From Heterocephalus glaber (lineage: Eukaryota > Chordata > Mammalia > Rodentia > Bathyergidae), in assembly GCF_000247695.1 (NCBI RefSeq), contig NW_004624867.1:170136-234135 (forward strand): 64,000 bases of DNA, in the 5' to 3' direction. Every line of letters begins with the position of its first letter. Position 1 is the first letter of the stretch. The position numbers were made by a program, and so were the translations under genes. Shown piece after piece: positions 36,263-49,455 of this stretch. A model generated the notes under the pieces. That model saw only the letters and a program-made list of their open reading frames with translations, did not search any database and was not told where the DNA came from.

Positions 36263-36760
36263 AGCTTTCCACTGCTGTATATCAAACACCACAAACCTAG
36301 GACGTAGTTTGTAAGAGTCAGGAACCTGAGTATAGCTTAACTGAACTCTTTCCTTTAGGATCTCTCCCAAGGCTACAGTCAAGGTGTGTCAGCCAGCCAT
36401 GGCTGGGGTCTCATCTAATGCCCTAACTGGGGAAAGAGCTGCTGCCAAGTTCATCCTTGCTGATAGTATTTAGGTCCTCAAGGGTTGCTGAGCTGAGGGT
36501 CTCAATTCTTGGCTGGCTGTTGGCTGGAGGCATCCCTAGTTCACGCTTCCTCAAAGCCATGCAGGGAAAGAGTCTGGAAAACAAGAGGAAAGTCACTATC
36601 TTACTGAGCCTAAGCACAGAAGTGACATCCCATCACATTTACTACATTCAGTTACTTAGGAGCAAGACACCATGGTGGTCCAATTTCAATAAAGAAGGAC
36701 ATGAACTGCAGGAGGCAAGGATTGCTGGGGTCATTTTAGAGTTTGCAACAGCAGTCTTTA
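36263..36760 (-). mobile_element. Old LTR-type repeat, antisense (unassigned)
   Basis: TTTCCACTGCTGTATATCAA through GGCTGGGGTCTCATCTAATG, TTGGCTGGCTGTTGGCTGGA, GAAGTGACATCCCATCACAT and GGATTGCTGGGG follows a well-known old mammalian interspersed repeat. I believe it is of LTR type, but I cannot name the family. Confidence 0.45.
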
Positions 36761-37890
36761 CAACAATAGTGCTGATGAGCTTCCTCTTGATAAGCAGCTT
36801 CATTTACTTTTTCTTTCCTATAATCACCTAACTTAGTGATCTTCTGTGAATCATGAGGTATTCTGCCTCTCCCATGGGGATTGCTTTGATATCCCAAACA
36901 TGATGTTATAAATAAATTCTAGTTTTAATGAAAACTGGAATTTAACAATAATGGAAATATATATCACCTGTTGTGCTTCAAATTCAACATCAAGTTCACA
37001 ACTTTATTTTAGAGGGAGTAAGCAAGTGAGGTGTGATTAAGTACCTATTATTTTTAGAGCACATTTCTGTGCTTATCCTGAAGAAATGAATTGATTTTAT
37101 ATTTAAGGTTTCTCTTACTTTTAATTCAGTCAGAAACAAAAACCATGTATCTCACCAAAGGCAGATTATAAATAGCAAGACATCCATAACACTGTTTAGC
37201 ACCATTTGAAGATTTTCTTACTATTCACAATCCCCGAAGCTAGTGTAGAACCAGTTCCACTCGTCATTTAATATTTATTACAGTACTCTATAGTTTGGCT
37301 TTATTTGTCCTTGGAACATCAAGTCTGTACTCTTCTATGAACAAAAGTATAACCTTTCAGGACATAATCTTATCAGGTCTGAGAAGGTACATGCTGTTAG
37401 CAGTATATGGCTGAGGACTTGTCATATAACCAATACCTCAAGGAAAATATATTATCATCTAGTTTTGACATAAAGTCATTGGGAAATGGTATCACCAAGT
37501 ACAGAAATGTATGGATTTTAAAACAGTCCCTGAGAATCTGGATAAAATATAGTTATGTCTACACAGCTTTAAACTACTTTTTCAATTTACAAATTATTTT
37601 ATTTCAAATGAAGTGAAAATTGTAAATTCAGACTCCATGAAGTAAATCTTTCACTCTAGTTCCAAAATAAATTTTAGTCTTTATGCAAAGTAACTCTAAT
37701 TACAAATGCAAATTAAACTGCTGGCATCCCTGAATCACTTTCACATAGCAACAGAAATATCACTAAAGCTACATAAAGCAACATGCTATTTATCTAGACT
37801 TTTATTGGTTATCAGTAAATTTCAAAAGTTAATTGTTTATTGTCTTCCCCAAAATGCCAAAGCATAGGGGGAAATTTGTCATTACTTTTT

Positions 37891-37982
37891 GTTTTTTTGT
37901 TTGTTTTTGGTACCAGGGATCGAACTTGGAACCTTGCACTTGTGAGGCAGGCACCGGAACCACTGAGCTAAATCCCTGGCCC
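37891..37982 (-). mobile_element. ID-like tRNA SINE
   Basis: Antisense copy with a T-rich tail at left and CACTGAGCTAAATCCCTGG at right. The 14-bp TSDs 37877-37890 and 37983-37996 are perfect. Confidence 0.96.
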
Positions 37983-38251
37983 TGTCATTACTTTTTTACA
38001 TAGATAATATGTGAAATGATTTGTTTTTTGATACCATGGGCTCATAATTATTAGCCTTAATTATGACCCTGCTATAACCCAGTAGTTACAGAGGTGTGAA
38101 CACGCACAGGTCCTTGTCTCAGGTACACTTGAGTGGAATCATCTTCCCACAGATAACAACAACAGATAGAGTGGGCAGAGGGATGAGGCTGGCCTTCTGC
38201 CATATTGGTCAGTTCTATCTTCCCCGCCTGACAACAAGTGTGTGCGCACTT

Positions 38252-38255
<4 letters not shown>

Positions 38256-38298
<43 letters not shown>
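38256..38298 (+). repeat. (CA)n microsatellite
   Basis: About 21 CA units. Confidence 0.98.
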
Positions 38299-38300
<2 letters not shown>

Positions 38301-38481
38301 GACAACCACATAACCTGAAGAAGGCTTGGGTTTGCCACAGCCAAGAAGGTTTAAATTTCCTAGCTCCTTCTCCTCACAAAGACGATCTCATCCCTCAAAC
38401 ACTCTTATAACCAAAATTATGGAATTCTATAGAAGTCACTCCTCAGTCCCATGAAAACAAGCACTTAAAATGCAGTTCTAA

Positions 38482-38751
38482 AGGTCCAAAGGGGTAGGGG
38501 TAGTGGGAAGGGCAGGGGAAAGGAAAGAAGGGAAAGGAAAAATGATGAGAAATGGAAAAAATGGAAATAAAGTCTTTGTAAATAGGGAAGGGTGGAGGGC
38601 ATGAAGGGAGGGCTAGGAATGGGGAAAAAATAAGAATCAAGATGCATTATGTAAAGGTACAATTCCCAGTGAGAAATGTAATTGTGTTGTATACCTACAA
38701 TGTACCAATAAAAGAATTTAATACAAAAAAAAAATATTGCCCCCCCCCAAA
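38482..38751 (+). mobile_element. 5'-truncated L1, 3' UTR only, with target-site duplication
   Basis: It contains only the G-rich 3' UTR, the terminal TGTACCAATAAAAG text and an unusual tail (A10, then a C9 run, then A). The 15-bp TSDs 38467-38481 and 38752-38766 are perfect, so this is a fairly young insertion. Confidence 0.88.
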
Positions 38752-39492
38752 AAAATGCAGTTCTAACATTAAGTTTTGCCCTGCTCGCCTCTGGCTTGCC
38801 AGCTTAAACTGCTGGACTCTATTCCTTCCCTTCTTATTCCTTGCCTTTCCTTAGCCCTGTGATCCACCTGGAGATCAATGTCTTAGATCTCTTTTTGAGG
38901 GCAGGTTAATCCTGCCTCTTTGGCTTCTGTACTACAACCTGCCGGACGGGATTTTCAATTTTTTAAGCAAGATCTGGCTGGCTGTCCATTCTCAGAAGAG
39001 AAAAAATTAAACAAAATGGACCTTACTTTAAACTACTTTTAAATTTTGTATTGAAGCATCTGTTTATTATAATTTTGTACTTCATAAGATTTTGCTGTCA
39101 GCTCTTATGCCGTGAATATCTTCAGCACATACAATAGTTCAGCTGCACAAAACAGACATTAAATATTTGAATGAAAAAGAGAACGAATGGTAATTGCTCC
39201 TCCACTTTTGTTTCATGGCTGCTATCAACCAAGAACCAAGGAAAACACAGGCATAAAAATATAAAACAGTAACAAGTAACCTGGAAATGGGAACCTGAAG
39301 AGATCTTCTAAAAAAAAACAGGTACAGGCTTTTTGCATGGGTTCAGGAGCACTGTACAGTTGCTACTGAGAGCCTTTATTTATTCCTGGAATAAATTTTG
39401 AATGCTTTTTCTTTGGTAGAGAAACTATGTCTTACTAAATGAGGCATCTCGGTCCATTTAAGTAGGTCACATTTAAAGACAAATAGTGAACT

Positions 39493-39540
39493 CACCTAGC
39501 ATGTGAGGCTCTGGGTTCCATACCCAGCAGCACAGGACAC
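39493..39540 (+). mobile_element. Old ID-like SINE fragment
   Basis: CACCTAGCATGTGAGGCTCT followed by GGGTTCCATACCCAGCA matches the 3' half of an older ID-type element. Confidence 0.5.
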
Positions 39541-40242
39541 ATATGCACACAGTAAATTAGAAGTTATTTGCAGGGCAACTTCATCACAAACCTTGAACCC
39601 CTGAATATGATGTATATGAATTTAAAACTATCACATTCATTCAACATACATTTTTTAAATTTCATAATTAAAAATCACACTCTCATTTTACCCTTTTATT
39701 TCAAACTATGTCTTACCACAAATTTGAACTTTACCTATCTGACTTAGATTCCTTCTGACAGCAGGTATCAGTGAATCCCCATTACTTCTGGACAAGTCAG
39801 TAGGATTTCACAATTATACAGGATAACCTTCTTCTCTCCATGGTAGGCTTAGATACCTGTACTGAAAGCTCACACATCTTTAGAAATCTTCTCAACAGCT
39901 TATTCTGTGCAGGAAGCTCATACACATGCTAAATTGTGAATTATGATGTCAGCCCCACTTTGATTCTCTATGGACCGGAAAGCCTCAGTTCCCTGTGGAG
40001 CAGCCCCTCTCCCTGTATTTAATGTCCATTGCATGGAGACAGAACCAGCCTCTCCATAATTCCACCTTCTTTCTGTAGTTTCATCTACGGGGGATATAGA
40101 ATTTTCCATGGACTCCAAAAGAATAAAGACCCATGAAGTCCTTCTTTTGTATAATCCTAAACAGATTGGGAGAGACAACCCAGACAAGAGGTGCTACCCT
40201 GTTTCTATCATTTGCTGCAAGAGGAGCTCCAATTTGAGGCCT

Positions 40243-40282
40243 GTTTGACGACAGAGCAAGATTCTATCTCTAAAAAAACAAT
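40243..40282 (+). mobile_element. 7SL-derived SINE 3' fragment
   Basis: GACGACAGAGCAAGATTCTA with a short A run matches the 3' end of a B1/Alu-like monomer. Confidence 0.45.
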
Positions 40283-40289
40283 GCTACAT

Positions 40290-40450
40290 AAAGAATGGAA
40301 TGATAAATGTCTGAGGTGATAGGTATGCCGATTGCCCTGATTTGATAATTACAAACTATATACAAGTATAGAGATGTCACACTGCACTCCATAAATATGT
40401 ACAATTACTGTGTGCCAATTAAAAATTTTTTTAAAATTTTTAAATATACC
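40290..40450 (+). mobile_element. Old L1 (L1M-type) 3' end
   Basis: GGTATGCCGATTGCCCTGAT, CACTGCACTCCATAAATATG and GTGCCAATTAAAAA are the last bases of an old mammalian L1 3' UTR. Confidence 0.7.
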
Positions 40451-43400
40451 CATAAAATAGGCATAAAATATTTATCACCAGGTACTGTATCTGGAAAAAA
40501 ATGATTTTAATATCATTATCACTATTGTTGCTAAAAATATGTGCAACTTTAAAATAGCTAACTTCATAAAACTATATTAATCCTATCAAAGATTATTCAT
40601 TTTTCATATATCCTGTGAAAATATGGAAAAAACTCTGTCCCATAAAAGTGATAGGATTATGCTATCTAGGACATTGGTACTAGAATGAGCAGGTAACCAC
40701 TAATATCTATGATCAGAAAGAGACAAAATCAATACATTAAAATATGGACTAATACAGTTACTCAATTTTATATTATATTCAAAATACTTCAAAAATACAA
40801 AACAAACTTTAGAGTATAAAAATTCTAATTAACTAGTTTTATATACTTTATATTCTTTTATTCATCCTTTTCAAATATTCAAGATGAATACTGTTCTGAT
40901 AATTTATCATATAAGACTGGTTTGGGGGAAGCTGCGGGATACTATATTATTTACTTCTTATGAATGAAACAAATAATGAAACTTGATAAAATCATTCTTA
41001 CACTGTCCCTCAGGAGAGATATTCTCCCTCTTCCTCTCCAATAATAGCATCCATTCAGAGACAAGATGTTATATGGGTTATGAAAATCATGCTTTACACA
41101 AAAGTATGCAAATATAAGACAAAATGCATATCTTAGAACGCTTTTGTGCAGTTGTAATTTAAATGAGAGTATGTTTTAGATTTTTTTAAATCATACTAAA
41201 CATTAATTTATAAAAAAAATTTTATATAAACATGTATTTAATATCTGATCATGCAGAATATCTATGCATCCATCTAAGGATGAAATGGCAACATCTCTTA
41301 CCTAACAGGAAAGCCTCTTAAGCTGTTTCTAGTTCTGAGTGTTAGACTACAAAGAATTGGAACTGAGCTTTTATGCAAGGAATAAGAGCAGAGCTGTGCA
41401 GAGGAGTGTGCATCACAGGCTATATAGTGTGAAAGGAGAGTGCTATTACACTTTGAATGTCCTCTAGAAGATCAAGACAGGGGATGGGCAGGAAGTTCTG
41501 TTTACATTCTCCTAGCACTGCTACTACTAACATGAACCAGCTTGCCCTGGTTCTGACCTTCAGGATAGTGTTTTCCACCTTTCTCTCCTGAGACTGGCTC
41601 TGTCTATGTGGGTGTCTACCATTCTGCTAACACGATTACACCACTCACTGGCAGGTTCTGGGTCAGGCACTGGTCTCACGAGGGTCATCACAGGATTTAG
41701 GTGGGAAAAGCAACCCAGGAAGCATAGGAACAGAGAGCAGTACCCTGAGTGGGCAGATAACTAGAACATGTCCTTGCAGGACTAAAGAGATTCCAGTAGT
41801 ACTTAGTACGCCGCAGTCAAGGCTGGCCCAAAAGAGGACAGCAAAACCTTCCAGGATGGCATTTTGTACACCAAGCATTCACACAGATCAGAAGCCTGTC
41901 AAGAGTACCATTTTGAACTATGAGATCTCAAGTGATTATTAATATCATAAAAACCAAGTCTTCACATTGATAAGGTATAAGGATATTAGTTGGTGCATAT
42001 TAATAAAGAGATTTAAATTTGTCTATATCTTTAATTGTAGGCCAATAATTCATACATAATTTTTAAAGTTTTTATAATTATACTACCATAGAATTGCAAT
42101 AAGATAAATTTTGTACACTATTCTATCCTTATTTTCCACAACTTAATCTATATTTATTTTATTTACTTTCCCTTAAGTGTAATTTTAGTTGTGAGATTGG
42201 AGGGATTTTTGTGTGACGTGTAATAAAGTCAAGTCCCAGACACACTTCGGTATTAAATCCTTCAAACTTTGACTAGATATTGAAAGGACACAGACTATAA
42301 ACAATGCATACCTACTTTCCCATTTTTTTCCAGTGGCCTTGTGATTTTTACAGGAAACTGCATGGACATAAGAGAGTTTTTCCTTTAAGAATTTTGATTT
42401 TTTTTAACTTGTGGTAAAATAAATATATCTTGCTTTTCTTAAGTATTCTTCTAAGAACTCAGTATAAACAATTAGTTCAAAATGTGAAAATTATAAATTT
42501 TTGTATAGCATTCCTCAGGACAACTTTGATGTAATTTAATATTAACAAATTAAAATACACATAAAAGAATGGCTTTAACAATTCAGAACAATAAAGAAAA
42601 AAATATAAAACATGGATTTTTATGGTTCCTTAAAGCATCTGGAACATTCAGCTCTTTCTGTGTATGATTCCCTCAGGGAAAACTGTAGCTAATGAAGCTT
42701 AAACTTCAGGGTCTTTCATATGCATGAGTTCCAAAAAGGGTCTGCAGAATTATGCTCACAGATTCACAGGTTTCCATAAAAGCTGTGGAAACAGGATGCA
42801 TTAACAGCAGTCAATTATGCTCACCATTTATTTCCTTTCCTCTTTCCTTTCCATCACACTTATGTTTGTGCTGGATACCACCAGAGTGGCCATGCACATT
42901 TTTGGGATCTAGATAAGGAATTGAGTTGAGGATACATTAGTTTGGGTTAAATGAAATAAATTTGGAGATTTAGTCACTTCTGTATAGAGTTGTATTACTG
43001 CTAGCCATCCCAATGGAGAAAGGCCTCTAGGAACATACCTCCACCTGCTACAGGATGGTGAGATGCTGCAGAGAGGGCACTGTGATTCTGAACTACGATG
43101 GCCTTGCATGTGTGCAGAGAGGAGTATTTTTGCTCTTTTTCTTTGTTATGTTCTTTAATATCTGGCAGCTTTTTAAACTTCTTGCACTTATTGTCATTCA
43201 AAATATATATTGATTGTTTATCAGTGCAATTTTCTTTTCCTTAGTCTCCCAAATTTCATATTCTTCAGGCCCCACCATACCTGGATGCATATTATTTGTT
43301 ATACTTATGAAAATATTGATATTTTGTTATTTAAATTCTAAATATAAAAGACCTTCATAGTAGAACATTACTCAAGATTTATAACATTTAATGTCTTCTT

Positions 43401-43611
43401 TAATTAAAACTCGTTCTTGTTGCTAAAACTAGTAACTGAAAACCTGTATTTACATCACATTAGTCACAAGTGACTAACCACAGTGAAAAGATCACCAAGG
43501 TGGAAATCATGGGGTGGGGGAATGGGTTTCTGTACAAAATAGTAACAAAAAAGGTTAACTCATCAATATACAAAAACTATATTTACTTTTCTCAATTTCA
43601 TTAAGATACTA

Positions 43612-44117
43612 TGTGATGGTTGATTGATTGAGTCAACTTGAGAAGTTTGGTTAAGAGAAGCTTAAGCTAAATTGGCTCAGCAATTCCATGCCCTAGAGTG
43701 TAGAGGATCCATCCTAGGGCTACTCATGGACTGGATGTTATAAAGTTACTGCTGCTTCTGTTCCTTTGGAGGAGCTCTAGTCTTTGCCTTGGATGTCATC
43801 TCTTAACTTCTAGTGCAGACTCTTCAGCTTCCAGCAGGGATCCTTCAGCCTTCTGGTATAGACTCTTCAGCTTTCCGATGTAGACTATTCAGCCTTATTG
43901 CAGACCCATCAGTCTCCTAATACAGACTCCTATGGGACACTGCAGTGAGCTCCAGACCTTCAATGAAATCCTCAGGTCTACAGTGTGAAGACAGACCCTC
44001 TGGACTCTCCCTCATCTGACTCTGTGGGTGGCCATTGTAAACCAATCTTGTAAACTCATACATATTTGTATATCTTGTGTTATATCTGTTTCTCTAGTAC
44101 ACACTGACTGATACACA
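43612..44117 (+). mobile_element. ERVL/MaLR-like LTR with internal minisatellite
   Basis: The start (GGTTGATTGATTGAGTCAAC), the AAGCTAAATTGGCTCAGCAA block and the end (TATATCTGTTTCTCTAGTAC then CTGACTGATACAC) give an LTR layout. Between 43810 and 43930 a ~25-bp unit around TAGACTCTTCAGCTTTCC is repeated four to five times with drift. Confidence 0.5.
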
Positions 44118-44828
44118 TTACAAATTTACTTTTAAAGGAAAAATAATCCCTACATAGGACATGGTACTTAAATATATTTACAATTAACATGCTTATTAAG
44201 CATATTTATTGAGCCACGGGATACGGATAGCTGTTTTGGAAGGCAAAGTAACATATTACGTATGGCCTAGACACTCATGAACTAGTAACTAAACTAAACA
44301 TTACTGACTTAAATAACAATACCCTTTAAACTGGAAAAGTAAAGTGAAACTATTTTCTATTGAACTGTTTTACCCATGATTAATTTAAGGCACTTAAAGT
44401 CCTGCATATTTTAAGTATATATTCCTAGTTTGTCATATTTTGTGGATACTTTTATTTCCTACACACACAAATGAATGAGGTTCAATGCAATCTAAATGAA
44501 AAAAATACTACTGAAACAAGATATTAAAATGAAATTATCTTAGTTCTGGTGAAACACTGAAGCGTGAAAACAAAACATTTATCAGGTAGAGGGGAGCAAA
44601 ATGATGCATTCAGGACTTACTAAAAGGTGAGTTGAAGTGATTCTGCCATAAGGAGCCCATTGTTTAGTTGCAATTACACAAGAAAAGATAATGAGTCCAC
44701 CAGAGAGGACTACAATAGAGTGGATAGATAGAATCCTCTGTACCCTCTCCTACCTCACCATGGAAAGGGGCTTCCTTAAAGTACCAAAATGTAGGACAGC
44801 AGTGTTCCTGGGAGAAATGTTATTTGAA

Positions 44829-44930
44829 TTCTTTTGTTCATTTTTTTTTTTTTTTTTGGTACTGGGAATTGAACTCAGGGCCTCATGCTTGCCAGTCAGG
44901 CACTGTACCGCTAAGCTACATCTCAGGCCC
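44829..44930 (-). mobile_element. ID-like tRNA SINE
   Basis: Antisense copy with a ~17-T tail. The 17-bp TSDs 44812-44828 and 44931-44947 are perfect. It lies 28 bp from an opposite-strand copy. Confidence 0.96.
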
Positions 44931-44958
44931 GAGAAATGTTATTTGAAAAGGTGCATTT

Positions 44959-45048
44959 TGGGGACCGGGGATTTAGCTCAGTGGTTCTGGAGCCTGCCTC
45001 GCAACAGCAAGGTCCTGAGTTCAATCCCTGGTACCCCCCCCCGCCCCA
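44959..45048 (+). mobile_element. ID-like tRNA SINE with a poly-C tail
   Basis: Head GGGGACCGGGGATTTAGCTC, B box GAGTTCAATCC, GGTACC end. The tail is C-rich (45033-45047, one G) instead of A-rich. The 13-bp TSDs 44946-44958 and 45049-45061 are perfect. Confidence 0.94.
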
Positions 45049-45436
45049 AAAAGGTGCATTTCATAGAGATAGGAAAAAAACCCAAAACAACTATTACCTT
45101 CTATACACCTGACTGTAAATGCATTACATTGTGGCTGGCTCACTGTTCAGAATTTCAGAATTGCAAAGCCAAGAAGCTGTTCTGTGATTGAGCTGTTTAC
45201 ACCAGTGGCAGGTCAAAGAGCCACATTTCCTATGTCCACATGTGGACTCTTAGGAAGAATAATAAGCGATGATGCCTAATGAGGCCACCTAGGTAATGTA
45301 ACCAAAAAACAGGAGTGTCAGAAGCCCTGGAGCTGCGTGGGCCATTAGAAATTTCAAGGTGGAAGACACGTGGTCATCCTTGGGACAAGTCCCCCAAAGG
45401 TCCCTAGCAAGAATCATTCAAAACCCCCAGAACTGG

Positions 45437-45537
45437 GCCGTGGAATTAGCTCAGTGGCACCACGCCTGCCTCACAAGCACAAGTTCAATCGCCTGAGTGC
45501 AATCGCTGGTACCAAAAACAAAAACAAAAACAAAACA
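45437..45537 (+). mobile_element. ID-like tRNA SINE
   Basis: A box AATTAGCTCAGTGG; the B-box side is rearranged (GTTCAATCGCCTGAG, then a second GTGCAATCG). Tail of CAAAAA units. The 9-bp TSDs 45428-45436 and 45538-45546 are perfect. Confidence 0.9.
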
Positions 45538-46692
45538 CAGAACTGGCTCATAAAAAATGGTCAGCAATCACTGATTGATCAGAGGGAATGGTGCTGCTTA
45601 GAGCAGCACACATGAAATCAGACTCGCCCAGCTCCTTGCTGATCTCCTCCAAAGGCCCTGAAGGCAGCCAGTGAACAGGAGAGGACTAGAAGTGACACAA
45701 TATCAGATGTCATGCCCCAACCTGGTCCTCAAGGTCTGACCTGAGGAGGGGAGTTTTAAAAGGTATGGCACTAGTCAGGGCTGTTTAATTTCTGAAATGA
45801 GAGTGTTCTTGTGATCAGAATGAAAGCTCTGAAATCTAACAAAGACTACACAGAACAGGAACCAGTATCTATGGCGGTTTGAAGGAGCTGAGGAAGAGTA
45901 AGTTGTCTTCCACTTGTACTCCACCAAAGCCAGATGGTTACTTACAAAGCTGATTATAGTACTGTATTTTAATATAATAATCACAGATTATGAGTATGTT
46001 CATCAACAAATCTATAACCATCTATAACATAGATTTATTGAATTCTGAAATGTGGATCCTCCCAGAATTTAGATCCTTCTGGAACTGGATTTCCCTTGCA
46101 ACACATCCCTCTGTTTTCAGAGTCCCATGGCCATTCCTTTGGAAGCACAGGTAAAGGACAGTCTACATTAATTATACTAGAGCATTTGTTGCGTACCCAT
46201 GTACTTTCCAGTTACCTTTATCTATATAACTCACACTTCGGGAGTGTGTCAGCTCATCCATTCTGTTATTGAAGTTATAATAAGCTGAAATGCAGGGTAA
46301 AATTTCCAAACTTGAGTGAGTGGCATTCTTGGCTCACTGTCACTCCAGATGCCATCCTTTAACACTCATTGGGAATAGATATTTATCTATTACCTAGAAT
46401 GCTCTGTCTCAAGTAAGGGCTACATCCTTTACAACATGAATTTGGCACTGGCATGGCATTATCATGGGGCCAGTTCTACAAGCAACAGCTTTTTGCACTC
46501 TGCCTGGCTTCATCCCTGTGCAGTTTACATGAAGGAATGTAAAACACCACCTAAATTGACTGAAAGAGGAAGATGTTTGCCTGTGGATGGCAAACTTTGA
46601 AGCCAACAGCCACAAACCTGTCTGGGACTGCATAGTTAATTTCCATTCCCACAAGAAATTAGCAGACTCACTGCCCACCTGCTAAGTGTCTG

Positions 46693-46816
46693 GTTTTTTT
46701 TTTTTTTTTGTACCTGGGATCGAACTCAGGACCTTGCACTTATGAGGCAGGTGCCAGAACCACCGAGCTAAATCCCCAGCCCCTTTTTTTTAAATGATTG
46801 TGTTTTGTTTTTTTTT
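46693..46816 (-). mobile_element. ID-like tRNA SINE with A-rich 5' extension
   Basis: The antisense SINE body is about 46707-46783. On its 5' side, 46784-46816 adds an A-rich stretch (minus-strand sense) that lies inside the same perfect 15-bp TSDs (46678-46692, 46817-46831). The inserted RNA therefore began upstream of the SINE. Confidence 0.9.
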
Positions 46817-48060
46817 CCTGCTAAGTGTCTGTCTGCTGAGTGACACTGAAAATAATTTCTGATAGATACTGGCAGAGTCCAAACAACATTCCCAACAGCT
46901 GGCAAGGGGGACCAGGAAAGTCCCAGGAGCTTCCTGGACTTTGTGTAAAAAAGAAAGCAATCAATGGCTACCTCTCCCCAGGCAATAAAACATCATAGGC
47001 ACTAAGAAGAAACCTGGACTTTTTGCTCCTTAAAATCTGAGACTGCAGGAATTCTACCAAGTGACCTGGAAATACCAGACCATGAGCAGAAGCCTCTGAA
47101 GAGAACATCTACCATGAAGCTGTTGCAGTAGAATCAAATGCACGGCTAACATCCACACCAGCATAGCCCACCTTTCACAGTTCACCTCCCTCCTATCCAG
47201 GAAATCATCTTTCCTTCCACACAGACTGTTCTTCACACTTCCCCCCACTCTTGTTTCATTTTCCTCTATTGTTATTTTTTAAAATCTCACTGTGTAAATC
47301 AGAGGTTCTAACTGGAAAATATAAATATACATCAGCTAAAAGAAATAAGGAAAAATCCTAATACTTAAATTTACCATCATTAACAGTTTTGCTGCACTTC
47401 CTGCCAGTCCTCTCCTATGCACATACAAACATATTCCTTTCACTTTAAAGTCAGAGTTTATATACTTTTATAAAGTATCTCAATCCTCTTTAGGCACCTT
47501 GTTGATACACAGACGTTGCTGGCTGGCCTGATAAATGAATGGAGAATGACAGAGCTTAAACCATGACTTGATGGAGGAGGCTTTCCACACAAAGCACTCA
47601 TACCATAGCAGAACCTACTCCCAGCGTAATTTCTGTCACAAGGACCTAATTGGATCCTTAAAATACTTGTATAAATATTTGATTCTCTCCTTGGAATGAG
47701 AAGGAAATTAATTATTCTGATTAAAAGACTGACTTTTGGAAGAAATAACATGAGACTACTATATAAATTATGTATAGGCAAAGGTAATTGTAGTCACAGA
47801 GATAAAATGCCATGTATAAAATCTTCAGACTTGTATAAAAATAAAAACAAAGCAATCTACCTCTAAGATAGCTACACTGTTTACTTCATTTATAATTTAT
47901 CACTATGCTTTATTCATAAACATCTATCACTTGTCTTTGGGTAGTCAAGAAGATTTATACAGGTTCAACAGAAAGGATTAAGACACAATTTCTGTTATCT
48001 TAGAATATGCAACCCAGATGAGGAAGCTCCTCTATTTCAGATTTTGATGAATCTACATAA

Positions 48061-48122
48061 TAACTAAAATATGATAAAATGGAAAAAAATAATAACCAAA
48101 ATATGAGAAAAATGGAAAAAAT
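48061..48122 (+). repeat. ~32-bp tandem duplication
   Basis: Two near-identical A-rich units (48061-48092, 48093-48122) built on TAACYAAAATATGAKAAAA. Confidence 0.85.
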
Positions 48123-49334
48123 CACTGAAAACCCAGGAACTTGGCTATACAAACCACTCAAGTCTTATGAAATGTTTATTTGGCAGACTAAGTGGTTCCC
48201 CCTCTCTCTTCCCTACCCCCCATTCAATCTACTTTATTTATTCAAGACTTGGCACCTCACCAGGCCTCTACTTCACTGAAAGGCTGCCAGCACACTTGCC
48301 TGCTCAACACACACACACAGAACTGATCCAACACGGCCTCACAGGTCCTTGACCTCCCTGTCTCTGGTGATTGATATTTCCACTGCATTTCAGTCACCAC
48401 TCTCAGTCATTCTTTGAAAGTTGGTCCTCCTCCACCAGAATATGAAAGTTAAAAATCCCAATCTCCAAACACCAACTAGTCACTTTTCCAAATGACTTGT
48501 TCAGGGTCCCCTTGAGTGACTTTTTCCAACCAGTCCACAGACTCCTCCATTTGTCCCATCCATAAGTTCTCATTGTTCCTTAATTTCTTCCACATTCTCA
48601 GGCAATCTCTGATCCAGCCATAGGGGCCTCCATTGAGTTCTTAAAATTTGACATCAAAAGAGTTAAAAATCTACCATTCTAGCATAATGATAATTTTGAA
48701 TTAAAGGTACTTTAATAACTAGAGGAGCAATATCATTCTGACCTTCCCTTGGTTTCTTAAAAGCAGATTTGTGAAAGATGCCCTCCCAACACTACAAAGA
48801 AAGCAATATTCCTATTAAGGACAAAAGTTTAGGCTCAGAGAATTCTGTATGAGCCCTGCTAAAATAGCTCTTATCTTTTTAAGCCTCCCCATGTAATCTG
48901 GTTGCTTTTTTGCAACTTCCTTTGTCCAATTCAGTATTAAGTGATTGACATTAGCTGCTTCTTTGGGGCTTCATTTTCTTTGAGGTTACACATGTTGCAA
49001 AAATCCTGTATTAAGTGAATTTGCATGCATTCTTTCCTGTCTGTTCCTATACTCAAGCCCAGGCAAAAGGATAACCTAAAGATAGAGACATAAAATTCTG
49101 CCCTACTCCCCTGCACAATGTATTGGACTGCTGCAGAACCTCGCACATGCCATCCCAGCTACTCACTGAATGAATGCTCACTCCCCCCTTTCTGTCTCAT
49201 TCTTCATATCCTTCATATCTTTTTCAAGAAAGCCATTTTAACATGGTCAAATCCCCTATTTTTAGTTCTCACACATAGCACAATTTCTATTTCTTTACAG
49301 TACGACCCACATTAAGGGTTTTCTTTAATGATCT

Positions 49335-49455
49335 GTCTCTGCAATAAAGAAAACTCCAGGACATAAGGATCTGTGTTGCTCACTATTTTATATCTAGTAC
49401 CTAAGACAGTGTATGGTACACAGCAAATATTCAATAAATATTGATTAGATGAATT
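49335..49455 (+). mobile_element. LINE-2 3' end
   Basis: AGGATCTGTGTTGCTCACTA, CTAAGACAGTGTATGGTACA and AGCAAATATTCAATAAATAT are the L2 terminal pattern. Confidence 0.7.

Noticed and set aside
36457..36831. 124-codon plus-strand ORF
   Set aside because: Lies in an old LTR-type repeat; no known domain.
44691..45191. 166-codon plus-strand ORF
   Set aside because: It reads through two opposite SINEs and their tails.
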